From the NCBI RefSeq assembly GCF_002310495.1, contig NZ_CP023344.1, positions 1,860,001 to 1,924,000 on the forward strand: a stretch of 64,000 nucleotides of DNA, written 5' to 3'. Shown here piece by piece: positions 44,558 to 52,761 of the stretch (position 1 is its first letter; each line of letters starts with the position of its first letter). The notes below the pieces were generated by a model, which had not been told where the DNA came from, did no database searches, and saw only the letters and a program-made list of their open reading frames with translations. The translations under genes were made by a program, and so were the position numbers. The DNA is from Nibricoccus aquaticus. GTDB lineage: Bacteria; Verrucomicrobiota; Verrucomicrobiia; Opitutales; Opitutaceae.

Positions 44558-44625
44558 CAACGCCCCGTTTGGACCTACATAAAACTCTGACGACAAGCGT
44601 CAGCATTCGGTCAAACAGGGCGTTG
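44558..44625. repeat. Compound palindrome after the DUF3800 gene
   Basis: The outer arms CAACGCCCCGTTTG (44558-44571) and CAAACAGGGCGTTG (44612-44625) are complementary with one mismatch. The pairing extends inward through GACC/GGTC with one unpaired base. A second perfect hairpin, CTGACG-ACAAG-CGTCAG, lies inside (44587-44603). No T-run follows on the plus strand, and no minus-strand gene would use it as a terminator. The layout resembles an integron attC site but the core consensus is not matched. Confidence 0.75.
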
Positions 44626-44770
44626 CGAGACAACATCCGCTTTGTCGCTCGATTTGCAAGGCAATAGGCCTCCCGTGCCGCCTTCTCGGCCCGTACCTAC
44701 GACACATTTTCAGCGATCATCCCCACCTTTTGATTACGCAAACCTGCATCGCACATCGCCCCCGCCGCTC

Positions 44771-45718
44771 ATGAAAATCCTCATCACCGGCAGCTCCGGC
44801 TTCGTCGGCGGAGCCCTCTGCGCAAAATCCGTCGCCAACGGCTGGGACACCACCGGCCTCTCACGTCACGCCTCCGTAACCGGAAACTGGATAGCCGCCG
44901 ACCTCACCCGCCCGCTCACGCTCCCCGCCGGCTACCGCCCCGACGTCGTCGTCCACTGCGCCGCCCGCTCCTCGCCGTGGGGCACCGCCCGCGACTTCGA
45001 GCGCCAAAACATCGACGCCACCCGCCACGTGATCGACTTCTGCCGCCGCGCCGGAAGCCCCCACCTCATCTACATCTCCACCAGCGCCGTCCTCTACCGC
45101 AACGAGCACCAGCTCGCCATGAGCGAGGCCACGCCTCCCGCCGATCGTTTCCTTAACCACTACGCCCGCACCAAATTCGCCGGCGAAACCCTCGTCCAAA
45201 CCTACGCCGGCCCCTCCACGATCCTCCGCCCGCGCGCCATCTTCGGCCCCGGCGACACCGTGGTCTTTCCCCGCATCCTCCGCGCCGCCCGCGAGGGCAA
45301 ATTCCCCATCATTCACTCCGCCACGCCCGTGATGGCAGACCTCATCTACATCGACACCCTCATCGACTACATCATCCGCGTCATCGAACGCCGTGCCACC
45401 GGCCTCTTCCATCTGAGCAACAACCACCCGATCGCTCTCACCGCCTTTCTTCAAAACGTCTTCACCCGCCTCGACCTGCCCGCTCCGCGCCGCCGCATTC
45501 CCGTCTCCCGCGCCATGACCGCCGCCGCCTGCATCGAGACGCTCTACCGCCTCCTCCCATTCCTAGGCGAGCCCCCGATCACCCGCTTCGGCGTCTCCGT
45601 CTTCGCGTATTCGAAGACCATGGACGTCACCAAATCCCTCCGCAAACTCGGCACTCCCTCCGTCTCCCTCGACGAAGGCGTCGAGCGCTTCGTCCGCTGG
45701 CAAAAAGCGCAGCCATGA
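44771..45718 (+). CDS. NAD-dependent epimerase/dehydratase (SDR), first gene of the glycosyl/ketosynthase operon
   Basis: 315 aa extended short-chain dehydrogenase. It has the nucleotide-binding GSSGFVGG (residues 7-14) and VVHCAA. The active-site YISTSAV precedes the YxxxK pair (Tyr131, Lys135 in HYARTKFAGE). RPRAIFGPGD and LIYIDTLIDYI are typical of sugar-nucleotide epimerases and 3-beta-hydroxysteroid-type reductases. The frame is open upstream to 44642 but the Rossmann fold begins at 44771. It overlaps the next gene by ATGA. In this cluster it could reduce a keto intermediate made by the KAS III protein, or modify a sugar nucleotide; the sequence does not decide. Confidence 0.85.
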   Translation: MKILITGSSGFVGGALCAKSVANGWDTTGLSRHASVTGNWIAADLTRPLTLPAGYRPDVVVHCAARSSPWGTARDFERQNIDATRHVIDFCRRAGSPHLIYISTSAVLYRNEHQLAMSEATPPADRFLNHYARTKFAGETLVQTYAGPSTILRPRAIFGPGDTVVFPRILRAAREGKFPIIHSATPVMADLIYIDTLIDYIIRVIERRATGLFHLSNNHPIALTAFLQNVFTRLDLPAPRRRIPVSRAMTAAACIETLYRLLPFLGEPPITRFGVSVFAYSKTMDVTKSLRKLGTPSVSLDEGVERFVRWQKAQP

Positions 45719-46869
45719 CCGCTTCGCTCGTGATCGCTGCCGCCTACCTCGGCCAGCTCACCCTCAAAGCCCTCCTCGCCTCGCGCTACGCCCGCCACAC
45801 GCGCCACCTCCCCGCCACGCCCGCTTCTGCCACTACGCCCGTCTCCATTCTCCAACCCATCCTCAGCGGCGACCCGCAACTCGCATCCACACTCGAATCC
45901 AATCGCCACACTTTCCCCACCGCGCACTTCCTCTGGCTAATCGACGAAACCGACCCTGAGGCCACGCTCATCTGCGAAAACCTCGCGTCCCGCTTTCCCG
46001 CTCAACCCATCCACGTCCTCCGTTGCGCTCCCCCACCCCAAGGCATCAACCCCAAAGCCCACAAGCTCGCCCTCGCCCTTCCGCTCGTCACGACATCAGT
46101 GTTCGTCGTCCTCGACGACGACACCCGCCTCTCCCCCGCCGGACTCACCGCCCTCATCGGCGGTCTCGACTCCGGCGCTACACTCGCCACCGGCCTCCCC
46201 CGCTATCACGCCGCAAACGGTCGCTTCAGCCCCTGGCTCGCCGAGTTCGTCAACTCCGCCGCCGTCCTCACCTACCTGCCCGCGCTCGCCGTCAGTCCGC
46301 CCGTCTCCATCCACGGCATGTGCTACGCCCTGCGCACCGCCGACGCCCGTCGCCTCAACGTATTCGAAACCATATCACGCGCCCTCACCGACGACCTCGC
46401 CCTCGCAGTGGAACTCCAGCGCCACGGCCTGAAAATCCACCAGACCATCGAACCCCACGACATCGCCACCTCAGTCCCGTCTTTCTCCGCGCTCCTGCAC
46501 ATCTTGCATCGCTGGTTCCTCTTCACGCGCCTGCTCCTCACCGCCTGCCCGCTCTCCCAAAAAATCGGGATCTCCGCCGCCTACGCACTTCCCCCGTTCC
46601 TCCTGATTACCCTCACCGCACTCGCCTTCACCTCGTGGTCCGCCGCGCTCGTTCTCACCGCTACACTCCTTCTTCGCGAAGTCGTCCTCGCCACCGTCAC
46701 CCGCCAATTTCTCGGCCGCGCCACCTCCTCCCGTCGCGAACCCTTCGCCTCCGCCCTCCTCGAAATCGCCCAGCCCGCCTTCCTCCTCGCCGCCACGCTC
46801 CACACCACTATCCGCTGGCGCACCCGCACGATCCGCGTCCGCTCCGTCACTGACTTCGAGTACCTATGA
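45715..46869 (+). CDS. GT21-like membrane glycosyltransferase (glucosylceramide synthase type)
   Basis: 384 aa. It has an N-terminal membrane segment and a GT-A catalytic domain. The metal-binding VVLDDDTRLSP (Asp134-136), the second block LTDDLALAVELQRHG (Asp226-227) and HRWFLFTR (residues 265-272, the QxxRW position) match the processive GT2/GT21 pattern. At least two membrane segments follow (ISAAYALPPFLLITLTALAF, ALLEIAQPAFLLAATL). The nearest family with this arrangement is ceramide glucosyltransferase/HpnI-like, which puts a sugar on a lipid at the membrane. Acceptor and donor here are unknown. It overlaps both neighbours by four bases. Confidence 0.85.
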   Translation: MTASLVIAAAYLGQLTLKALLASRYARHTRHLPATPASATTPVSILQPILSGDPQLASTLESNRHTFPTAHFLWLIDETDPEATLICENLASRFPAQPIHVLRCAPPPQGINPKAHKLALALPLVTTSVFVVLDDDTRLSPAGLTALIGGLDSGATLATGLPRYHAANGRFSPWLAEFVNSAAVLTYLPALAVSPPVSIHGMCYALRTADARRLNVFETISRALTDDLALAVELQRHGLKIHQTIEPHDIATSVPSFSALLHILHRWFLFTRLLLTACPLSQKIGISAAYALPPFLLITLTALAFTSWSAALVLTATLLLREVVLATVTRQFLGRATSSRREPFASALLEIAQPAFLLAATLHTTIRWRTRTIRVRSVTDFEYL

Positions 46870-47459
46870 AGCCCGCGCTCACCATCGCCTTCTTCACCGG
46901 CCAAAGCGCCCCCGGCCACTGCGCGCTCAGCCCCGAACAGGAAAACTTCCTCGCCCTCCTCGCCGCTCCCACCGGTGAAAATTCCTTCAACCGCCTCCTG
47001 CTCAACTTTCCCTACATCCCCGATTCCCGCCCCTTCCGCGACACCCCGCTGCTCCGCGCCTCCTGGAATAACCTCCTCGGCTACGCCCGCTCGCGCCGTC
47101 CGTCCTTTATTCTCAACTACCGCCCTTCCGTCTTCGCCGCGATCGCGCGCGCCACCCACACCATCTTCCTCGCCGGCAGCTCCGGCCTCGAACTTTTCAA
47201 CAACCTCGATCTCCCCGAATCCGCCGAGCGCCGCTGCACGTTGATCTGCTACGGCCCTATCGCACGACGTCTCCCGCGCCACGCCACCACCATCATCGTC
47301 CAGGGCTCCCGCGACTTTCTTTCCCGCGCACTCTTCCGCCATCCCGCGCTCACCGTGCGCTGCAACCACCTCGGCTACCTGCGCGATCCCGCGTTCCTCC
47401 GCATCTGCCAGGAACAACTCGCCAAACTCTCCCCGTCATGCTCCAGCATTTCCGCATAA
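46866..47459 (+). CDS. Unknown protein in the glycosyl/ketosynthase operon
   Basis: 197 aa, not recognised. It starts with a beta-strand-like TIAFFTGQSAP, has SFNRLLLNFPYIPDSRPF, and a central TIFLAGSSGLELFNNL. A Rossmann- or alpha/beta-like alternation continues (TLICYGPIARRL, TIIVQGSRDFLSRAL, VRCNHLGYL). The GSSGLELF segment looks like a GxSxG-related elbow but a full catalytic triad is not evident. No signal peptide or membrane segment is seen. Its ATG overlaps the glycosyltransferase stop, and its last 22 bases overlap the ketosynthase, so it is firmly part of the operon. Confidence 0.7.
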   Translation: MKPALTIAFFTGQSAPGHCALSPEQENFLALLAAPTGENSFNRLLLNFPYIPDSRPFRDTPLLRASWNNLLGYARSRRPSFILNYRPSVFAAIARATHTIFLAGSSGLELFNNLDLPESAERRCTLICYGPIARRLPRHATTIIVQGSRDFLSRALFRHPALTVRCNHLGYLRDPAFLRICQEQLAKLSPSCSSISA

Positions 47460-48418
47460 CCGGTTCCGCTCGCTATCTGCCCGGCCACAAAATCGAGTCC
47501 GAGGAACTCGACGCCCGTCTCGGCTTTCCCCGCGGCACCACGTTCGCCCGCACCGGCGTGCAAACCCGTCACCAAGCGCTCGCTCCCGAAAACGCCGCTA
47601 CCATGGCGAAACGCGTCATCGAAGATGCCCTCGCTTCCGCCCGCACCGATCTCTCCGGCATCGATCTCCTCATCGACGCCAGCCTCTGCCTCCAGCAACC
47701 CATTCCCTGCAACGCCGCCCTCATTCAGGAAGCCCTCGGCCCCGCCGCCGCTGGCATCCCATGCATGGATACACACGCCAGTTGCCTCGGTTTCTTCGCC
47801 GCCCTTCGCACCGTCAACGGCCTCTTCGCCAGCGAATCCCTCCGCCGCATCGTCGTCGTCTGCTCGGAAACCTCCCTCCTCGGCGTCAACTGGTCCGAAC
47901 CCGAGAGCGCCTGCCTCATGGGCGACGGCGCCGCCGCCTTGGTCTTCGAGCGCAACCCGTCTCCCACTCCGTGCGCGCTCGCCATGGAAACCTTCGCCGA
48001 GGGCGCGCACCTCTGCGAAGTCGCCGGCGGCGGACACCGCCTGCCTTCCTACGCCTTCAACAAAGCCATCGAGTCCCGCTACCGCTTCCGTATGGACGGC
48101 AAAGCCCTCCACAAACTCGCCAGCCGCCACCTCCCCGCGCTCGTCCAGCGCGTCCTCCGCGACGCCAACTGTTCCCCCACCGAACTCGACGTCGTCCCCC
48201 ACCAGGCCTCAGGTCCCGCCATCGAATTGATCGCCCGCCGCCTCGATATCCCGCGCGAGCGTTTCCACGTCTCGATCTCCGAACACGGCAACCTCGTCTC
48301 CGCCTCCATCCCGTTCGTCCTGCACAAAGTCCGCCAGGAAAAGCCCGCCGGCTCCCGTATCCTTCTACTGGGCACCGCCGCCGGTTACACTCAGGCCGCC
48401 GGAGTCATCACGCTGTGA
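47438..48418 (+). CDS. 3-oxoacyl-ACP synthase III-like ketosynthase
   Basis: 326 aa thiolase-fold condensing enzyme. The catalytic triad is complete: Cys116 in DTHASCLGF, His255 in VPHQASGP and Asn285 in SEHGNLVSASIP. The GDGAAALVF block is conserved. Its length fits FabH, but the context (no fab genes; glycosyltransferases and a hydrolase instead) suggests a specialised role, such as starting or joining acyl chains as FabH- and OleA-type enzymes do. It overlaps the previous gene by 22 bases and the next by GTGA. Whether it uses ACP or CoA substrates cannot be read from the sequence. Confidence 0.88.
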   Translation: MLQHFRITGSARYLPGHKIESEELDARLGFPRGTTFARTGVQTRHQALAPENAATMAKRVIEDALASARTDLSGIDLLIDASLCLQQPIPCNAALIQEALGPAAAGIPCMDTHASCLGFFAALRTVNGLFASESLRRIVVVCSETSLLGVNWSEPESACLMGDGAAALVFERNPSPTPCALAMETFAEGAHLCEVAGGGHRLPSYAFNKAIESRYRFRMDGKALHKLASRHLPALVQRVLRDANCSPTELDVVPHQASGPAIELIARRLDIPRERFHVSISEHGNLVSASIPFVLHKVRQEKPAGSRILLLGTAAGYTQAAGVITL

Positions 48419-49236
48419 GCCTGCGCGTCCACTTCCTCAACGGCGGACACTGCCGCCACCTGCTCGCCTCCATCGACGGCCGCACCTTCCGCACCGTCCA
48501 ATTCCACGCCGTCCTGCTCGCCATCGAGCACCCATCCCTCGGCTGGATCGTTTGCGACACCGGCTACGGCGGCCGCTTCCTCGCCGCCACCAGCGCCTTC
48601 CCCTCTCGCCTCTATCGCTGGGCCACGCCCGTCTCCGACAACCTTCCCGCCACATCCGCCCTCGCCCGCATCGGCCTGCATCCCGCCGACATCCGCCACC
48701 TCATCATCACCCATTTTCACGCCGACCACATCGGCGGCCTCCGCGACTTCCCCCAAGCCCGCGTCTATTTCCACGAACACGCTCTCGCTCCCCTCCTTGC
48801 ATTAAAACCCTTCCGCCAAACCCGCGCCGCCTTCCTCCCGAGTTTGCTCCCCGACGACCTCGCCTCTCGCAGCCACATCCTCCCCGACTCCGCCTTCCTC
48901 CCCGACGCCCGCCTTCCGTTCCGCAGCTGCGACCTTTTGGGCGACAGCCTGCTCAAAGCCGTCTTCCTCCCCGGCCACGCCCCCGGCCAGATCGGTCTCG
49001 AATTCACCGATACCGCCGCGCGCGAGCGCCCCACGCTCTACTGCGCCGACGCCTTCTGGCGCTCCGAACAACTGCTCAACAATATCAACCTCCCGCGTCT
49101 CACCCGCTCGCTCCAGTGGGACGGCCCCTCCTATCTCTCCACGATCAATCACCTCCGCACGCTCGCTCGCGCCGACACCCACCGCCTCCTCGCCTGCCAC
49201 GACGATATCACCCAACGCCATGTCGCGCCGTCTTAA
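48415..49236 (+). CDS. Metallo-beta-lactamase-fold hydrolase
   Basis: 273 aa. It has the zinc motif THFHADHIGG (His100, His102, Asp104, His105), then a later PGHAPGQIG with a further metal His and a CADAF Asp. The closing CHDD segment is also typical. It starts at a GTG overlapping the ketosynthase stop by four bases; the frame is open upstream, but that part overlaps the ketosynthase out of frame. The overall pattern resembles lactonase- or thioesterase-type members. In this operon it may release or open an acyl or lactone product; this is inference. Confidence 0.87.
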   Translation: MSLRVHFLNGGHCRHLLASIDGRTFRTVQFHAVLLAIEHPSLGWIVCDTGYGGRFLAATSAFPSRLYRWATPVSDNLPATSALARIGLHPADIRHLIITHFHADHIGGLRDFPQARVYFHEHALAPLLALKPFRQTRAAFLPSLLPDDLASRSHILPDSAFLPDARLPFRSCDLLGDSLLKAVFLPGHAPGQIGLEFTDTAARERPTLYCADAFWRSEQLLNNINLPRLTRSLQWDGPSYLSTINHLRTLARADTHRLLACHDDITQRHVAPS

Positions 49237-50506
49237 GATCGACCTCGTCGCGCCTCCGTTCGAGGGCCACCTCCACCCGATCCTCGGCCTCGCCCGCATC
49301 CTCCGCGAATACGCCGACATCCGCATCTTCTCCACCCCCGACGCCGCCACCCGCGTCGCCGACGCCGGTTTTCAACTACACCCGATCCTCGCCGCCCACG
49401 CGCGCGCCGTTTGGAGCATCCCCAACACCACCCGCCCCGTCCGCGGCCGCCCCTGGATGCTCCTCCAGCAATTCCGCCAAAACCTCCGCCTCCTCCCCGA
49501 TCTCCGCCGCGAAATCTCCGCCGCCTGGGCAACACATCCGCCCGACCTCGCCATCGTCGATTTCACGCTCCCCAGCGTCGGCCACTGGGCCCGCGAGCGC
49601 GGCATCCGCTGGTGGACTTCACACCCGTCCCCACTCGCCATCGAGACACCCGACGGCACCCCAACCTACCTCGGCGGCTGGCTCCCACCCGCGACCCTCC
49701 TCGGCAAAATCCGCGACGCCTCCGCCCGCAAAACCATCCACCTCTTCAAACGCGCGATGTTCCTCACCCACGCGCGCCCGCTCCGCGCCATCGGCCTCGA
49801 CCGCATTTACCGCTCCGACGGCTCCGAAAACGTTTACTCCGACGACATCATCCTCGCCCTAGGCTCCGCCGCCCTCGAATTCCCCGCCACCTGGCCCCGC
49901 GCCGTCCGCTTCATCGGCCCGTCCTGCTACACGCCACCCCCACGCGACGACGTCCCGCTCAGCCTCGATCCGTCCCGCAAAAACGTCCTCGTCACTCTCG
50001 GCACACACCTTCCCTACACGCGCCGCCAGCTCCTCTCGCTCCTCCCAGTCTGGGCCGCACAAATGCCCGACATCTTCTTCCACTACACCACCGGCGGGAA
50101 ACAAAACACCGGCCACTCCGCCCCCACATCTTCATCCGCCTCCACTGAACTCCCCTCCGGCCCCAACTGGAAAACCTACCGCTACCTGCACTACGACTCC
50201 GCGGTCTCGCGCTTCGACGCCGTCATCCACCACGGCGGTGCCGGCATCGTCTACCACACGCTCAACGCCGCCCTCTCCGCCGTCGTCTGGCCGCAAGACT
50301 ACGACCAGTTCGATTTCGCCGCCCGCCTCGCCCACCACGGCCTCGCCCTCCGTTGCTCCCACCCGCGCCAGATTCCCACCGCCCTCCGCCGCATCCTCAC
50401 CGAGCCCGGCTCCCGCGAACGCGCGGCATTCTTCGCCCGCGATCTCCACCAGATCGATCAACCCGCTCTCCTGAAAAACCTCCTGCACGAACGCGGCCTG
50501 CTCTAA
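49220..50506 (+). CDS. GT1-like glycosyltransferase (UDP-glycosyltransferase fold)
   Basis: 428 aa GT-B enzyme. The N-terminus IDLVAPPFEGHLHPILGLARIL has the catalytic His of the family. The C-terminal donor-binding region has VLVTLGTHLPY, WKTYRYLHYDS and VIHHGGAGIVYHTLNAAL, then VVWPQDYDQFDFAARL, matching the nucleotide-sugar-binding signature. Such enzymes glycosylate small lipophilic acceptors such as sterols, macrolides or carotenoids. It overlaps the hydrolase gene by 17 bases and closes the operon. The acceptor is probably the product of the upstream enzymes. Confidence 0.87.
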   Translation: MSRRLKIDLVAPPFEGHLHPILGLARILREYADIRIFSTPDAATRVADAGFQLHPILAAHARAVWSIPNTTRPVRGRPWMLLQQFRQNLRLLPDLRREISAAWATHPPDLAIVDFTLPSVGHWARERGIRWWTSHPSPLAIETPDGTPTYLGGWLPPATLLGKIRDASARKTIHLFKRAMFLTHARPLRAIGLDRIYRSDGSENVYSDDIILALGSAALEFPATWPRAVRFIGPSCYTPPPRDDVPLSLDPSRKNVLVTLGTHLPYTRRQLLSLLPVWAAQMPDIFFHYTTGGKQNTGHSAPTSSSASTELPSGPNWKTYRYLHYDSAVSRFDAVIHHGGAGIVYHTLNAALSAVVWPQDYDQFDFAARLAHHGLALRCSHPRQIPTALRRILTEPGSRERAAFFARDLHQIDQPALLKNLLHERGLL

Positions 50507-50641
50507 AAAACGTCCGCCCGCTGACCGCCATCCCCGCAGCCTCTCTTAAGCGTCGCCCACGCCCGCCTTATCTCTGATCCCGCAGGCCGTTTCCCCCCTT
50601 GATTGCCCGCGCCGCGCCCTGTTACCTGCGTCCTCCTTTTT

Positions 50642-52141
50642 ATGCAGAACTCCAATCATATCGAGAACCCGGACGTCATCATCGTCGGCAGTGGTGTCAT
50701 GTCCGCCAACCTCGGCGCGCTCCTCAAACGATTGGACCCCACGCTCCGCATCCAGCTCTACGAAGTCACCGACGGCCTCGCTCAGGAAGCCTCCCACGGC
50801 TGGAACAACGCGGGCACCGGCCACGCCGGCATCTGCGAGCTCAGCTACACGCCCACGCAAAAAGCCGACGGCACCGTCGACGTTTCCAACGCCATCAAAA
50901 TCTTCGAGCAGTTCGAACGCTCCCGCCAGTTCTGGGCCTACGCCGTCGCCTCCGGCATGGTCGACAAGCCCAAGGAGTTCGTAAACCCGCTCCCGCACAT
51001 CAGCTTCGTCCACGGCGCGAAGTGGGTCGATTACCTCCGCGCCCGCCACAGCGCCATGTCCGCGCACCATTTCTTCCAGGAAATGGAATTCTCCACCGAC
51101 CCCGCCCAAATCGGCTCCTGGGCCCCGCTCCTCACCGAAGGCCGCGGCAACGTCCCCATCGCCGCCACCAAGATGGACAGCGGCACCGACATGAACTTCG
51201 GTGCCATCTCCCGCAAACTCCTCGCCTGGCTCGCGAAACAGGACGGCTGCAACGTCGCCGACAATCACCGCGTCCTCGACCTCGACAAAACCGCCGACGG
51301 CTGGGACGTGAAAGTCCGCGACCTCAAATCCGGCCGCACCTTCCGCAACCGCGCCAAATTCGTCTTCCTCGGTGCTGGCGGCGGCAGCCTCAAGCTCCTC
51401 CAAAAATCCGGCATCCCCGCGAGCAAAGGCCTCGGCGGTTTCCCCATCGGCGGCCAGTGGATCATCTGCGAAAACCCCGCCATCGTCGCCCAACACCAGG
51501 CCAAGGTCTACGGCCAGCCCCTCGACGCCGCGCCCACCATGGCCGTGCCACACCTCGACACCCGCATCCTCGACGGCAAAAAGACGCTCCTCTTCGGCCC
51601 CTTCGCCTCGTGGACGACCAAGTTCCTCCACCGTAAGGGCAGCGTCATGGACCTCCCCGGCTCCGTGAAACCGCACAACCTCGGCACGCTCCTCAAGATC
51701 GGCGCCACCAACCTCGGCCTCGTCAAATACCTCGTGCAACAAGGCACGCAGAGCATGAAGGACCGTCTCGACGTCCTCCACGTCTTCTACCCCGCTGCGA
51801 AAAAAGAAGACTGGAAACTCATCGACGCCGGCATCCGCGTCCAAGCCATCAAGAAGACCGATGGCCAGGCCGGCATCGTCCACTACGGCACGGAAGTCAT
51901 CACCAACGACGAGAAGACCATCTCCGCCCTCCTCGGCGCGTCACCGGGTGCGTCGGTCTCTGTGCACATAGTCCTCGAAGTGATCCAAAAATGTTTCCCG
52001 CAACTCCTCGCGAGCAATGAGGGCAAAGCCCGCATGAAGGAAATGATCCCGACCTACGACGTGGATATCAAACGCCCCGAAAACGCCGCCTTCTTCCGTG
52101 AGGTCGCCCAAAAAGCCCAACAAAACCTCCAGCTGATCTGA
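50642..52141 (+). CDS. mqo: Malate:quinone oxidoreductase
   Basis: FAD-dependent peripheral membrane enzyme oxidising malate to oxaloacetate and reducing quinone. The protein has 499 aa, the family's usual length. It shows the FAD-binding PDVIIVGSGVMSANLGALLKRL, ASHGWNNAGTGHAGICELSYTP, the GGFPIGGQWI region and TKFLHRKGSVMDLPGS. The ATG at 50642 gives the normal N-terminus; the frame extends 13 codons upstream from an alternative start. It is a single transcription unit, as far as can be seen. Confidence 0.96.
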   Translation: MQNSNHIENPDVIIVGSGVMSANLGALLKRLDPTLRIQLYEVTDGLAQEASHGWNNAGTGHAGICELSYTPTQKADGTVDVSNAIKIFEQFERSRQFWAYAVASGMVDKPKEFVNPLPHISFVHGAKWVDYLRARHSAMSAHHFFQEMEFSTDPAQIGSWAPLLTEGRGNVPIAATKMDSGTDMNFGAISRKLLAWLAKQDGCNVADNHRVLDLDKTADGWDVKVRDLKSGRTFRNRAKFVFLGAGGGSLKLLQKSGIPASKGLGGFPIGGQWIICENPAIVAQHQAKVYGQPLDAAPTMAVPHLDTRILDGKKTLLFGPFASWTTKFLHRKGSVMDLPGSVKPHNLGTLLKIGATNLGLVKYLVQQGTQSMKDRLDVLHVFYPAAKKEDWKLIDAGIRVQAIKKTDGQAGIVHYGTEVITNDEKTISALLGASPGASVSVHIVLEVIQKCFPQLLASNEGKARMKEMIPTYDVDIKRPENAAFFREVAQKAQQNLQLI

Positions 52142-52160
52142 GGCTGTTGGGCAAAACCGC

Positions 52161-52664
52161 ATGATCTTTCGCGAGCAAAAGCCGGTTCCCGTTGAGAAGC
52201 TTACCGAGGTGCTTCTGCGCAAGCATCCCGTTTGGGAATTCTGCAACGACGACGAAGCAGGAGAAACACTCGTGCGTCCGGTGAAGAAGCTTCCGATCAC
52301 ATCTGCTGACAGTCGTCTTCTCGCTTGCGAACTTCAGCTCGCAGACGGATCGCGACTCTTCGGATTTTTCGGGAATCTCTCACTGAATAAAAAGGATCGT
52401 AATCAGCATTTCCTCACTTTGTCGGTTTTCGTAAACGGATCTATCGAGCACCTAGCACGCTACCATGACTACGACTTCGAAGATCACGGCCCGTCGTGGC
52501 TCGCGAAGAAACTTCGAAAGAAAGAAGAGGAGATCTTTCCCATAAGCTACGATCTTTCGGCCTCGGTGAAAGGAGATGCGGACTGCGTTCGCGGCTCAAT
52601 TCCACGCGAGCCGAAGACGAAACTTTCGAGAAGCGAAATCATCCAACTCGCGGTTTCCGGATGA
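52161..52664 (+). CDS. AT-rich orphan protein of unknown function
   Basis: 167 aa, soluble, highly charged. I do not recognise it. Visible parts are VEKLTEVLLRKHPVWEFCNDD, a hydrophobic-aromatic core RLFGFFGNLSL, HFLTLSVFVNGSIEHLARYHDY and a basic-acidic helix WLAKKLRKKEEEIF. There is no signal peptide or membrane segment. One 60-base line (52381-52440) counts to 38% GC, far below the genes on either side, so transfer from a different source is likely. It begins 19 bases after mqo and precedes a dispersed repeat. A small toxin- or immunity-like protein is possible but unsupported. Confidence 0.65.
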   Translation: MIFREQKPVPVEKLTEVLLRKHPVWEFCNDDEAGETLVRPVKKLPITSADSRLLACELQLADGSRLFGFFGNLSLNKKDRNQHFLTLSVFVNGSIEHLARYHDYDFEDHGPSWLAKKLRKKEEEIFPISYDLSASVKGDADCVRGSIPREPKTKLSRSEIIQLAVSG

Positions 52665-52704
52665 AAAGGACTCCGCCAGCCGTCCCGCATCGCACACCCA
52701 AAAC

Positions 52705-52760
52705 GCCTCTGTGCCCTCTGTGAATCCCTCCGTGTCCTCTGTGTAATTTCCGTCCTCCGT
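52705..52760. repeat. CACAGAG-family repeat, single arm
   Basis: The stretch GCCTCTGTGCCCTCTGTG at 52705-52722, followed by CCTCCGTGTCCTCTGTG (52728-52744), is built from the same word as 15292-15366. It shares an exact 16-base run with it (52707-52722 and 15340-15355). It ends one base before the rhamnulokinase start, so it forms most of that gene's leader. Confidence 0.75.
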
Positions 52761-52761
52761 C

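Noticed and set aside
44642-44770. N-terminal extension of the NAD-dependent epimerase
   Set aside because: The added 43 residues are proline-rich and precede the Rossmann start; the ATG at 44771 fits the fold.
44771-50506. Olefin (oleABCD) or aryl-polyene cluster
   Set aside because: Only KAS III-like and SDR-like members are shared; OleB and OleC types, an ACP, a dehydratase and chain-length partners are absent, while two glycosyltransferases and a metallo-hydrolase are present.
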